Positions 40,901 to 49,311 of a stretch of DNA of 64,000 bases are shown piece after piece. The DNA is from Polychytrium aggregatum (taxonomy: Eukaryota; Chytridiomycota; Chytridiomycetes; Polychytriales). Position 1 is the first letter of the stretch. Each line of letters opens with the position of its first letter. The translations under genes and the position numbers were made by a program. The stretch lies in contig NW_026516362.1 of the NCBI RefSeq assembly GCF_025602895.1, forward strand, positions 25,141 to 89,140, written 5' to 3'. The notes under the pieces are model-generated. The model searched no databases, was not told the origin of the DNA, and saw only the letters and a list, made by a program, of their open reading frames with translations.

Positions 40901-41882
40901 TGGAAAACACCTTGGCAAAGGACGAGTACTTGGAGGGGACAGAGGGCTCGGCCTTGGGCTTGGCTCCAGCGTCGACGGAGCAGAGGGACAGGACTCGGGC
41001 GGCATCCAAGAGGAACACTTCCAGGCCTTCCTTCTGGACGGCGTGCTGGAAGGGGATGCTGCCGATCAGGCTGACGCTGGGCAGGGACTGGGTCTTGGTC
41101 TTGGTCTTTGGGACGGCAGGAGGCAAGGCAGGACTGGGCTTGGGCACGGCAGGAGGCAAGGCAGGGAGGATCTCGGGCTCGGCTGGGGACTCGGCTGGGG
41201 ACTTGGCAGGAACAATCTTGGACTCGGGCAGGGACACGGCAGGCTCGGCGGGGACCTCAGCAGGGGACTCGGCAGGCGGCTCGGCAGGGCTGGACCTAGA
41301 GGACTGTGGCTCGGGAGAGAACGGGGAGGCCAAACTGTGGATAGAGGTGCAAGGCAAGAAAATAGAGTCATGGTGCCAGTCAAAGTAGGGTTTGTGTTTC
41401 TTGATCCAATCCATACCCAAGATGATCGGGTATGAAGCCAAGGGAATCAGCGCGAACGAGATTTGTTCATAGTGGCTGATGCCTGTGATCATAGAAACAC
41501 AAACTCCAAGACTAGACTCCATCGAAGAACCATCGGCAAGAGTGATGACGAAAGAAGTTGCAAAGGTGGGGAGAGCGTGGGTTGCGGCGAATCCAGTGTC
41601 CATAAACGAAGTAACCGCGCCGGTATCGATCATGGCGGTTGCCCGTATGGACTCTGGACCGCACAGCAGAGTCACAGCGAGGGAGGGCTGACGTTGGATG
41701 TCAGGCTCGGGAGGCGAAGACGAAGAAGCAAGAGCAGTGGAAACGGTGGCAATGGTGACGGGGGCAAGATGGCAAAAGGCAGAAGAGTGATTTACCGTGG
41801 AGACATTTACAGGAGGAAGATTTATGACATGATTGACGCCTAGGAAAGCTCCTCCGACCTTTTCTAGGCAGAGAAGTTTTCC
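37983..41882 (-). CDS. pol: F Pol polyprotein
   Basis: Open in the -1 frame from the gag overlap (no stop between 41885 and 41675). The GTG at 41675 would give 1230 residues. From that point: protease MIDTGAVTSFMD at 15; a long Ser/Pro/Ala-rich spacer with EPPAESPAEVPAEP-type repeats at about 125-200; RT with [18 protein letters not shown] and YLDD at about 435; RNase H VIEADASDYALGAVLSQ; integrase HHCC HDSPTAGHFGVAKT...CDTCQRNK near 806; core VFVDRFTKMVHF, IVSDRGSTF and DGQTERVNAI (D, D35E); chromodomain DEWEVEQILDSRLFRGK. The last codons (ALRGG stop) are the polypurine tract GAGAGGGGGG. Looks intact. Confidence 0.95.
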   Translation of the reverse strand, partial: GKLLCLEKVGGAFLGVNHVINLPPVNVSTVNHSSAFCHLAPVTIATVSTALASSSSPPEPDIQRQPSLAVTLLCGPESIRATAMIDTGAVTSFMDTGFAATHALPTFATSFVITLADGSSMESSLGVCVSMITGISHYEQISFALIPLASYPIILGMDWIKKHKPYFDWHHDSIFLPCTSIHSLASPFSPEPQSSRSSPAEPPAESPAEVPAEPAVSLPESKIVPAKSPAESPAEPEILPALPPAVPKPSPALPPAVPKTKTKTQSLPSVSLIGSIPFQHAVQKEGLEVFLLDAARVLSLCSVDAGAKPKAEPSVPSKYSSFAKVFSKSEADKLPQHRPYDHTIPLVEGASPSFGPVYNLSKPEMDALHTYIQENLSKGFIRRSESPAGAPVLFVKKKDGSLRLCVDYRALNKITVPNRCPLPLIAETFDNLGKAKIFTKLDMRGAYNLLRIAEGEEWKTAFRCRYGHFEYNVMPFGLTNAPASFQAFVNDVLREYLDQFVVVYLDDILIYSSDPAEHEAHVKKVLTKLQDAGLSLKLEKCEFDQSSVAFLGFIISPDGISMDPDKVKAIQEWEIPRSAHDIQVFLGLANFYRRFVKDYSKIATPLTDLLKKDIKFSWSPSAQTSFLKLKECLSTGPVLRHFDPERQCVIEADASDYALGAVLSQRDDEGLPHPVAFYSRKLLDAEMNYQIYDKELLAIVAAFKQWRHYLEFSSQATEVVTDHKNLEYFQTSRNLSRRQVRWSEILGDYNFVIRYRPGTLNNAADALSRKDKFPKEGGDSRSSPNTQTLLPPKLFVSALRAVPVAPESEDIAVLIKSSLKKDSTFGPILSQVLKNPASCPGYSVDNDLLLFEGLVCVPDVPELKRKILVECHDSPTAGHFGVAKTFELVSRTFHWPTMRRYIKEYVSGCDTCQRNKHSRHKPYGLLASLPVPDRPWSSVSVDFITQLPESSGHTAICVFVDRFTKMVHFVPSSNEANAEDTARMFVEHVFTKHGLPDDIVSDRGSTFASKFFQAVLTRLKIKHKMSTAFHPQTDGQTERVNAILEQYLRCFINFQQDDWAQLLPHAEFTYNNTSQATLGCSPFFAYTGYHPRFSVALPRTTKNASVADDQARAIHSLHDELKFNIALAQDSQAKFYDPGHSPSPPFKVGDRVWLSAKNIKTQRPTAKLDHTKLGPFKIVAQVGSRAFKLDLPSSMRIHPVFHVSLLEPAADDKIPGRTIPPPPPIQVDGHDEWEVEQILDSRLFRGKLQYLVHWRGYTVMDCTWEPASNLAHCPEPVAAYHSSHPSKPGPLGARALRGG
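41838..41882 (-). promoter_or_regulatory. F -1 frameshift signal (near-canonical)
   Basis: On the - strand G GAA AAC (41876-41882) precedes the gag stop. The A-site codon can slip perfectly, while the P-site codon slips GAA to GGA with one G-U pair. After 6 nt, arms 41859-41869 and 41838-41848 pair over 11 positions with one A/C mismatch and a 10-nt loop. The gag TAG is in the first arm. The pol frame is open across the junction. Confidence 0.65.
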
Positions 41883-43102
41883 TGGTCGTCAAGTTTATTC
41901 ACATCAACGACAGCCAAAGAAGCATCGATGGCAGCCAAGCGGGAGGATGCCTTATTGGGGCAGCGAAGGGCAATGTGCCCTTCCTGCTTGCAATAAAAGC
42001 AGCGGTTGGCAGCACGGAGGGCGGCCTTGTCCTCGGCGGTCAGCCTGCGAGCGGAAGCCTGGCTGAGGTCCATGGGCTGCGGAACGTTGAAGGCTTGAGC
42101 GGGGCGAGGAGGAGGAGCAGGAGCGAACGGACGAGGAGCCGGACGGAAAGGGAGAGGAGCCGGACGAGCAGGAGCAGGAGCAGGAGCGGAGCGGTGGTTG
42201 GGACGGCGGGAGCGTTGGTCCTCCTGGCGGTTGTCGATGGCGATCGCCGCTTGCATAAGATCTTCGAGGTTGTCGAAGGAGCGGCGGGAGAGTTCATCTT
42301 GGACCGAGGGCTTGAGTCCACTCTCGAAGTGGAACATGAGAGGGTCTTGGGACCAAGTGACGAGGTGGACGGCTTGGCGGCGGTACTCGGCGGCATAGGC
42401 GGCGGCGGAGGTGACTTGGTAAAGCCTGACCATCTCGCGAGCAGCGGCGATGGTGGGCTGGACCTGGCCAAAGGCAGCACGGAGCCACTCGGAGAAACCG
42501 GCAAAGTCACGGATGGCAGGGGGAGAGCACTCGGGGTCTCTCTCCAACTGATCGATGTACGGCTGCATGTAGTCTGCAGCAGTACCATCGAGATAGGATA
42601 AGGCGTAAAACACCTTATCCCTTTCAGTCTGGAAGAGGGGAGGGTTGGACACGAAGGCCAGTCTGCAATGCGAGAGGAAGGCATTGCAGCGGCTCGGGTC
42701 CTTACCAGAGAAGCGGTCGGGAGGACCTATCTGCCTGGTGGCAGAGTTGCGACCAGCAGAGTGGTCCTCGGGGTCTTGGGCAGGATCATCGACGTCGTCA
42801 GGTACGCCGAAGTAGGGGCGACCTGCACGACGGATCGGAGCGGGAGCGGGAGCAGGAGGAGGTAGCTGGGCCTGGTAGCTGCGGAGGGCCTCCTGGACAC
42901 TGGCGGCGACAACTTGGCGGACATCCTCTTCACGGCGAGCCAGGACCTGGTCCATACGATCGGTGATGCGGTTGAGCGCATCATCCTGATCGTGGAGGAA
43001 CTTGGAAAAGTCCTGGAGAGAACGGGCGTTCTCGGCGGACTGGATAATGACCGCACGGATGGCCTGGAGCTCGGGCTCGGAAAGGCCAGAAGGGGAAGCC
43101 AT
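41864..43102 (-). CDS. gag: F Gag
   Basis: 412 residues from ATG 43102 (MASPSGLSEPELQAIR); the frame is open further upstream, but only through leader and LTR. Helical N-terminal half, Gag core with FLSHCRLAFVSNPPLFQ and VFYALSYLDGTAADYMQPY, an Ala/Pro/Arg-rich linker (APAPAPARPAPLPFRPAPRP) and a CCHC knuckle CFYCKQEGHIALRC. About 45 residues continue past the knuckle to the stop at 41864-41866, which is inside the frameshift hairpin. Longer than the other Gag proteins here. Confidence 0.93.
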   Translation of the reverse strand: MASPSGLSEPELQAIRAVIIQSAENARSLQDFSKFLHDQDDALNRITDRMDQVLARREEDVRQVVAASVQEALRSYQAQLPPPAPAPAPIRRAGRPYFGVPDDVDDPAQDPEDHSAGRNSATRQIGPPDRFSGKDPSRCNAFLSHCRLAFVSNPPLFQTERDKVFYALSYLDGTAADYMQPYIDQLERDPECSPPAIRDFAGFSEWLRAAFGQVQPTIAAAREMVRLYQVTSAAAYAAEYRRQAVHLVTWSQDPLMFHFESGLKPSVQDELSRRSFDNLEDLMQAAIAIDNRQEDQRSRRPNHRSAPAPAPARPAPLPFRPAPRPFAPAPPPRPAQAFNVPQPMDLSQASARRLTAEDKAALRAANRCFYCKQEGHIALRCPNKASSRLAAIDASLAVVDVNKLDDQENFSA

Positions 43103-43162
43103 TGGTAAAAGAGATAGAGAAGGGGACGGGGCAAAGGCAGGGCAAGTGGGGGGTTGTTGAAG

Positions 43163-43171
43163 GTCTTGCCA
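43163..43171 (-). other. F primer binding site (self-priming type)
   Basis: On the - strand TGGCAAGAC follows the 5' LTR after two bases. Its reverse complement GTCTTGCCA begins at 43344 in the LTR, 39 bp downstream of CATAAATA (first base 43383). It begins with TGG, so a tRNA primer cannot be fully excluded. Confidence 0.6.
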
Positions 43172-43173
43172 AG

Positions 43174-43754
43174 TGTCAAGACTGGACAACGGGGCAAGCA
43201 GGGAAGTGCGCAAGAGTCCTAATCCAAGACTCGAACGTAGGGAGAGGAGCGGGGACTGGACTGGGACACAGAGTGTCAAGTGTAAAGCCAAAGTTTTATT
43301 CTAGATCCAAGGCTTAGGATACTAAAAATACAAAGTGGCAAGACGAAGGCAAAAGACAGAGGCTGGTCGGAGGACTATTTATGCGAGCGCCAAGGATCGA
43401 CGCTGCAGAGCGAGGGGGCAGGAGCGAAGCAGCGGCGGGGAGGGCGAAGCAGCGAGCGAAGCAGGTGGCGGCCGTGACTCGGGATCCGTGAGTCAGCGGG
43501 CGTCAGTGGCGGCGGCATGGCGGCGCCAAGGCGTCAGGCGGCGTCGAGGCGGCGTCGTGGGCGTAACCCATGACCAACAGCAAGGAAGCGGGAACGGAAC
43601 ACAGACAGCGCGCGTGCTGGCGGTAAGACAACAAGGCAGCACAGCGCGGGAAACAAACAAACAGAAGGAAGGGAAAGCACTAAGGCAGGCAAACAGAAAG
43701 GAAAGGGCAAGGGTAAAGGAAGGAAGAGGGCAAAGGCAGAGGGTGTTCATGACA
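43174..43754 (-). repeat. F 5' LTR (581 bp)
   Basis: Same ends as the 3' LTR. Differences include CCAAGACTC/ACAAGACTC, GGACTATTT/GGGCTATTT and GCACTAAGG/GCGCTAAGG. Confidence 0.95.
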
Positions 43755-43973
43755 GTGGCACTGGGCGAGGAAGGCCGTCGTCTCGTCACGGGAACCTAGG
43801 AACTCCTTGGGCTTGTTCACCTGGTAGACCTGGCGGGGAGCGGCGGTGGGAGCTTGCAGATCTTGGATCTGACGATGGAGAGCAGCGTTCTGGGTCATGA
43901 GGGCGTTCATACGCTCCTCCATGCGCGCCAGATACGCATTGAGATCTGCAGGAGGTGCAGCAGGCTCAGCCAT
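43755..43973 (-). pseudogene. gag: A3 Gag, N-terminal part (cut by F)
   Basis: ATG at 43973 (MAEPAAPPADLN...) to the F insertion at FLAQCH. 43755-43759 is the duplicated GTGGC. Joins in frame with 37396 downwards. Confidence 0.93.
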
Positions 43974-44044
43974 CGGATCGACGAGGGAAAGAGAGGCGAA
44001 AGAAGAAGAAAGGCCGGGAAGCCAAGAGGGAGCGTTCAAAATGA

Positions 44045-44834
44045 TGTTAGAGTCCAGAGGGGACTCAACGGCAAAAGAAGAAGTGAGCTCGAAGTGAGCT
44101 CAGGGGAGGCTAGGGTAAAGTCCGAAGTGGACTCGGAGAGGGAGCGAGGAAAGCAAAGATCCGTTCAAGATAAGACTAGTCTCGAAATGAGACGTGAGGA
44201 ACACTCAGAGAATAAAGTAGAAGGCACTTTATTTAGTCCTATTTTGAACGCTGAGGTTCGACTACACATCGCGGGGGTCAGGCTATTTATAGACAAGTCC
44301 GGACTTGGCAGCGAAGGGCGGCCAAGGGAGGGAAAAGTGGGCGATCGAGCAGGGCGAAGGGGGCGATGCACAAGCGAGGGCCGAGAAGGACCACCGAGAC
44401 AGGCAGAGAACCAAAGCGAGAGAGGCGCAAGCAAAAGCGAAGCACCTGGCAGGAGAAACGTGCAAAGGCGAAGCAATGTGACTCAGCGTCAAGCAAGCGG
44501 ATTGGTCAAAGAACAGATTGGGGCAAATGCATGCGAGATGAACAAGAGATCGGGGCGGTCAGGCAGGTCATGAGTCACCGGTGGGGGGACACATGACCGG
44601 CAGCCGAATTGCAACCAATCGCAGCAAAGCGCGTGCACAAACAAACCGGCGCGTGCGAAGAAGACAAAGGAAGCGGAGCAGCGCGGGGAAACGGAAGTGC
44701 GGAATGGGCGGAAATGACAGGCAAAAGGCGGAAAATTGGAGGGGAACTGCCAAGCTACACACAAACAAGCAAAGCGCAAAGGAACAGCCAAGTGTGCAGT
44801 CAAAGTGGAGAACAAGCAGGAGCTATCCCTAACA
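44045..44834 (-). repeat. A3 5' LTR (790 bp)
   Basis: TGTTAG...CTAACA on +. Subtype marker AGACTAGTCTCG as in A4. Internal side reads ATCATTTTGAACG on the - strand, so the terminal A of CTAACA is kept, unlike A0 and A1. Confidence 0.95.
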
Positions 44835-44839
44835 CGCTC

Positions 44840-47794
44840 CCAGACAAATACGAAGACTACAACGATGTGTTCAGCAAGCAACAGGCTGACCACTTGCCCG
44901 ACCACCGACCGTGGGACCACCGCGTCGAGCTGGTCGACCCGGACAAGCACCCGGTCCGTGGCCCGGTGTACCCCCTCACAGAGTTGGAGATGCAGGCACT
45001 GCAAGACTATGTCAAGGAGAACCTTGACAAGGAATTCATTCGCCGGAGCACCTCCCCGGTTGCCGCTCCAATTCTGTTCGTGAAGAAGAAATCCGGCGAG
45101 CTACGGCTGTGCGTCGACTACCGCTGTTTGAACCAAGCATGCAAGAAGCAGTTCTACCCACTGCCAAACATTCGAGACCTGTTCAGGAAGATCCGAAGCG
45201 CCCGAGTCTTCACCAAGCTGGACCTCCGAGGGGCGTACAACCTCGTGAGGATCGCCGAGGGCCACGAGTGGCTCACCAGTTTCACTTGCCCTTTGGGGCA
45301 GTTCGAATACTTGGTGATGCCATTCGGGCTGCAAGGTGCGCCGGCCACATTCCAGGCGTTCATGGATCATGTCATGAAGGATCTGGGACACTGTGTGGCT
45401 GTGTACTTGGATGACATTCTCATTTACTCCGAGGACCCCGAGCAACACGAAGACCATGTGCGTGCTGTCCTGGAACAGCTCCGCCGCAATGGACTGTACT
45501 GCAAGCTCGAGAAGTGCCATTTCGACACGGACGAAGTCGAGTTCCTGGGACACATTGTCAACACCGAGGGCATCAAGATGGATCCCCGCAAGGTGCAAGG
45601 TGTCCTCGACTGGGTCCCGCCCCAGTCTGTGAAGCAATTGCAGATGTTCCTGGGTCTTGCCAATTACTACAGGACATTCATCCACGACTTCAGCAAGATA
45701 GCTACCCCACTGCACGCCCTGACGGGCAACTCGGGGAGTTTCGAGTGGTCTCCCACGGCTCAGGAAGCATTCGATCTGCTGAAGCAAGCCTTCACGACGG
45801 CACCTGTGCTCGCACACCCAGACCCGGATAAGCCATTCGTTGTTGAGACAGACGCCAGCGACTATGCTTTGGGAGCCGTGCTCTGCCAGCTTGGACCCGA
45901 CGAGTCGATGCATCCGATCTCGTACATGTCACGCAAGCTGACGGCACCAGAGATCAACTACGAAGTGTACGACAAGGAGATGCTTGCCATTGTCACGGCA
46001 CTCAAGGAGTGGAGGCACTTCCTCTCCGGATCCAAGCACAAGGTGGTGGTCCACAGTGACCACAAGAACCTGGTGTACTTCACCACCAGTCGCATGCTCA
46101 ACCGTCGCCAAGCGCGATGGGCGATGTTCCTGTCCGAGTTTGACTACGAGATCGTGTACAAGCCTGGAAGGGAGATGGTCGTGCCCGACGCCCTCTCCAG
46201 GAAGCCCCAGCTGGAGATCAAGCCGGACGAGCCGGCTTACACACAGCAGCGCCAAGTGCTGCTGGATGCAAGTCGCCTCAGAATCGCTGCCCTTCAGGTG
46301 ATAGCACTGTCGGCATTCGAGGAGAAGGTCAAAGCAGTTCAACAGACTGACCCCTATGCCCAGGAAGTAATCGCAAACCTGACCAACCCGCGATTCCATG
46401 CCTTCCGCCTCCGAGATGGACTCCTCTTCCGAGACGGGTTGCTGTATGTCCCGACCACCGAGCTGCAGCTTGAAGTGCTGTGGGACAGCCACGACTCGAG
46501 GACGGCGGGCCATTTTGGGAGGGAGAAAACACTGGAGCTCCTGAGCAGGAACTACTGGTTTCCCAAGATGGCCGCCACGGTGCGCAAGTACGTGCAGTCC
46601 TGCGAGACGTGCTGCAGAGCCAAGCCAGCACGCCACGCACCATACGGACTGCTTAAGCCACTCCCGATCCCGGAGTCACCCTGGTCGGCCGTATCCATGG
46701 ACTTTGTGGTCGAACTTCCCAAGTCCGAAGGCTTCGACGCAATTGCCGTGTTCGTCGACAGGCTCACGAAGATGGCCCACTTCCGGGCTTGCAGTACCTC
46801 CATCACGGCCGAAGAAACGGCAACGCTGTTCATGGACAGCATCTTCAGGATCCACGGGGCTCCCAAGTCCATCGTGACGGACAGGGGTCCGCAGTTCAAG
46901 TCCACCTTCTGGCGACGATTCCATGAGCTTCTGGGCACTTCGACTGACCTGTCCAGCGCCTACCACCCCGAGTCGGATGGGCAGTCGGAAAGAGTCAACA
47001 GCGTCCTCGAAACCTTCATCCGATGTTACTGCGATTACCAACAGGACGATTGGGTCTCGCTTTTGCCGTTAGCTGAGTTCGCATACAATAACTCGGCCCA
47101 CTCGAGCACCAAGAGCACACCGTTCTATGCGAACTACGGATTCCACCCTGCCTGTGACTTCAAGCTGTCGACCCAGTCCGAGGTGCCTGCAGCCGAGGAG
47201 CGCATCGAAAAAATCAAGCAGCACCTCGAACAACTCAAGACTCACCTCGCGGACGCACAGTCCAGACAGAAGGCCAACGCCGACAGGCACCGTAAGTCTT
47301 TTGACATTGCCGTCGGATCCAAGGTCTGGTTGTCTCGTCGCAACATAAGGACGCAGCGCCCAAGCGACAAGCTGGATTGGAAGCGCCTTGGACCCTTCGA
47401 AGTCGTTAGGGCGATCAACGAGGTGGCCTTCGAACTCAAGCTGCCGAAGTCGAAGGCCCGGATCCATCCGGTGTTCCATGCGTCTCTGCTGGAACCGGTC
47501 AAGCCCAATGAGCTCCCAGGACGACAGGCACCTCCTCCACCGCCGATCGAAATTCACGGCCACGAAGAATACGAGGTTCAGGAGATACTGGACTCGAGGG
47601 TAAGGGGTAATAAGTTGGAATACCTGATCCGATGGAGGGGCTACGGACCAGACGAAGACTCGTGGGAATCCGAAGAGAATTGCAGGAGCGCACCTCAAGT
47701 AGTCCAAGAATTCCATCAACGGTACCCCTTGAAGCCTCGAACGTCGACCAAGACCAAGTCCGCAAGACACCCCAGACATAGGAAGGGGGCTTAG
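44840..47794 (+). pseudogene. pol: B2 Pol, C-terminal part (RT to chromodomain)
   Basis: Continues B2 Pol from PDKYEDYNDVFSKQQ after A3. RT VDYRCLN (Arg to Cys change against B1 VDYRRLN), YLDD, RNase H VVETDASDYALGAVL, integrase finger HDSRTAGHFGREKT...CETCCRAK, core VFVDRLTKMAHF, IVTDRGPQF and DGQSERVN, chromodomain EEYEVQEILDSRV. No stop or frameshift seen. It differs from B1 by a few residues such as Lys for Met in PKSKARIHP. Because A3 inserted with a 5-bp duplication, an open frame also runs in from the A3 LTR, which is fortuitous. Confidence 0.94.
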
Positions 47795-47805
47795 GGAGAG
47801 GGTGA

Positions 47806-47818
47806 TGTAATGGGCACG
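47806..47818 (+). repeat. B2 3' LTR stub (13 bp)
   Basis: TGTAATGGGCACG, after the purine tract GGGAGAGGGTGA; it then switches abruptly to unrelated sequence at 47819. The remaining 224 bp of the LTR are missing. Confidence 0.9.
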
Positions 47819-48059
47819 TGTTAGGGGTCACGTCGGGGAAACAGTTGGTGAGACGGGGAACGATCGTCAGGTAGTGATTCGACACAATGGAGATCACATC
47901 CACCCCCACTGCGCCGCATCGGTGATCAGGGGGAACGCCACAGTTCTCGTAGAATGCATATTAAATGATCACGGAATAACGAGTATAAGAACCCCAGGGG
48001 AGTAGCCCCTGGAGGCGGACACCAGTGAATTATCAGCTTAATACAGCTCAGTGATCATC
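47819..48059 (+). repeat. D: LTR-like fragment of unknown family
   Basis: 241 bp starting TGTTAGGGGTCACG at the break in the B2 LTR. It has a TATA-like TATAAGAACC at 47984 and a perfect 7-bp hairpin CCAGGGG/CCCCTGG (47994-48012), plus three TGATCA sites. It resembles the start of an LTR inserted into B2 and then cut by C1, but no second copy or coding region exists in the window. No gene seen. Confidence 0.5.
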
Positions 48060-48367
48060 TCTAGGAGATGGTATCTCCGACGCTGCGCTGCGCGTACTGC
48101 GCGTACTGCGCGGCGCAGTGGGTCGTGACCTGTGCTGCGCTTTGCGTTTTCACGCACCGCAGGCAGGCCACCGCAGGGTATACCTGCGGGTTGCCCCCGT
48201 TCCCCCGTTTGTCTGGAGTTCGGTTTTATCGTGAATAAACGTAAGTGCTTCCCGAGCTCACCCGTCCGCTAGAGTAGCCTAGCACCGCCCTGTTCTGCCC
48301 TGTCCTGTCTTGTCTTGTACCCCCTCCCTCCCCGTCTTGCCCCAACGTCCCAGTAGTGGACGTTACA
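48060..48367 (+). repeat. C1 5' LTR (308 bp, altered terminus)
   Basis: Starts TCTAGGAGATGG (consensus TGTAGGAGATGG). Has the variants GCTTCCCGAG and CCCTGTCCTG in common with the C0 5' LTR. Confidence 0.93.
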
Positions 48368-48379
48368 TGGTAGCATCGG
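48368..48379 (+). other. C1 primer binding site, tRNA type
   Basis: TGGTAGCATCGG directly follows the LTR with no spacer. Its complement ends GCTACCA, as expected of a tRNA 3' end. TGGTAGC is the start of initiator-Met-type primer sites in other retrotransposons, but the tRNA identity is not proven. I found no perfect complement in the C LTR. Same site in C0, Cb, C2 and C3. Confidence 0.7.
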
Positions 48380-48489
48380 AAATCCTCGTCTTGTTTTCGT
48401 CCTGTTTGTCCTCTTTCTAGATCCTCAAGCTGGATCCCGCCTCTCTTGCCGACCGACTCTCCTCTCTGTCCCTGGAGCCTGCCCCTGCC

Positions 48490-49311
48490 ATGAGCAACCC
48501 CCGCCCACTTCCGGAAGCCTTCCTCAAGACCTTCCGTGCCCCAGTGTTTACTGGGAAGAGCCGCTCCTCCTCGGTGGAGGACTGGCTGCAGCAACTCGAG
48601 GACTACCTCGATGCTGCCCAAGTCGCCCCCACCCACCACATCGTCGCCGCCAAGCTCTGCTTGAAGGACCAGGCGTACCGTTGGTACCGCCGCCAAGGGT
48701 TCGACGAGCAGAGCGAAGGTGTGTTTGACGACTTCAAGGACCGCCTCCGTCGCCGCTTCGGCAGCCCCAATGCTGAACTCATTGCCCGTGACAAGCTATA
48801 CTCTCTCGTGCAGCGTGGTTCCGTAACCCGCTACATCGAGGAGTTTGAAGACCTCTCCTCCCAGATTGAGGAGCTGGGCTCTGCTGATGCGATGTACCTC
48901 TTCCAGAAGGGCCTCAAGCCCAAGATCAGAGAGTACATCGCCAGCAACCCTGATGCCCGCAAGTCCCTGGACGTGATGATGGACGTTGCCGAGAACCTCG
49001 ACAACGTCCAGTACCATGGCCGCCAGTTCTACCCGCAGCTGGCAGGCGGCCATCGGTCTCATCACGTCCCAGCCCGTCCGCCTCGCCCGGCCCCGCCCGC
49101 AAGACCCATGCCTGAGCCCATGGACGTTGACGTCAACGCCATGGAGGCTCGTGGCCCTCCCCGCTCCCGGTTCCAGCAAGCTGCCACTGTCTCCCCCAAG
49201 GACAGACAGAAGCAGGAGGACCTCCGCCATGGTTCCTGCTTCTTCTGTCACCGACCGGGACACCAGGCCAAGGAGTGCCCCATGAAGTCGGGAAACGGCC
49301 GACCCTACTAG
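48490..49311 (+). CDS. gag: C1 Gag
   Basis: 273 residues from ATG 48490 ([16 protein letters not shown]). Gag core and a single CCHC knuckle [14 protein letters not shown] at residues about 251-264. Stop TAG at 49309-49311 sits in the hairpin arm 49304-49312. Upstream are the 5' LTR, the tRNA-type primer site and a leader of about 120 bp. Intact. Confidence 0.95.
   Translation: MSNPRPLPEAFLKTFRAPVFTGKSRSSSVEDWLQQLEDYLDAAQVAPTHHIVAAKLCLKDQAYRWYRRQGFDEQSEGVFDDFKDRLRRRFGSPNAELIARDKLYSLVQRGSVTRYIEEFEDLSSQIEELGSADAMYLFQKGLKPKIREYIASNPDARKSLDVMMDVAENLDNVQYHGRQFYPQLAGGHRSHHVPARPPRPAPPARPMPEPMDVDVNAMEARGPPRSRFQQAATVSPKDRQKQEDLRHGSCFFCHRPGHQAKECPMKSGNGRPY

Larger units (their letters stand above)
37402..43754 (-). 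mobile_element. F: complete family F chromovirus
   Basis: 6353 bp, flanked by GTGGC (37397-37401 and 43755-43759) in A3 gag. LTRs of 581 bp differ at about six positions, so it is older than B1 or E if rates are equal. Gag and pol frames are uninterrupted. Single copy in the window. Confidence 0.96.
26600..44834 (-). mobile_element. A3: full-length family A element holding C3 and F
   Basis: Flanked by CGCTC (26595-26599 and 44835-44839) in B2 pol. Two 790-bp LTRs. Pol is split by C3 and gag by F. Removing both leaves about 6.4 kb, the A family size. It carries the same RNase H TAG as A1. Confidence 0.96.

Noticed and set aside
40293-41435. 380-codon + strand frame opposite F pol
   Set aside because: Gly/Leu-rich shadow of the Ser/Pro/Ala-rich spacer and RT region of F pol; the pol reading has clear catalytic motifs.
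44609-47794. 1061-codon frame fusing the A3 LTR to B2 RT-integrase
   Set aside because: Accidental read-in through the A3 LTR after insertion; the CGCTC duplication and the matching B2 segment at 25874-26599 show the true structure.
48368-48385. tRNA gene remnant at the C primer site
   Set aside because: Only the complement of a tRNA 3' end is present, immediately after the LTR in every C copy, as expected of a primer binding site.
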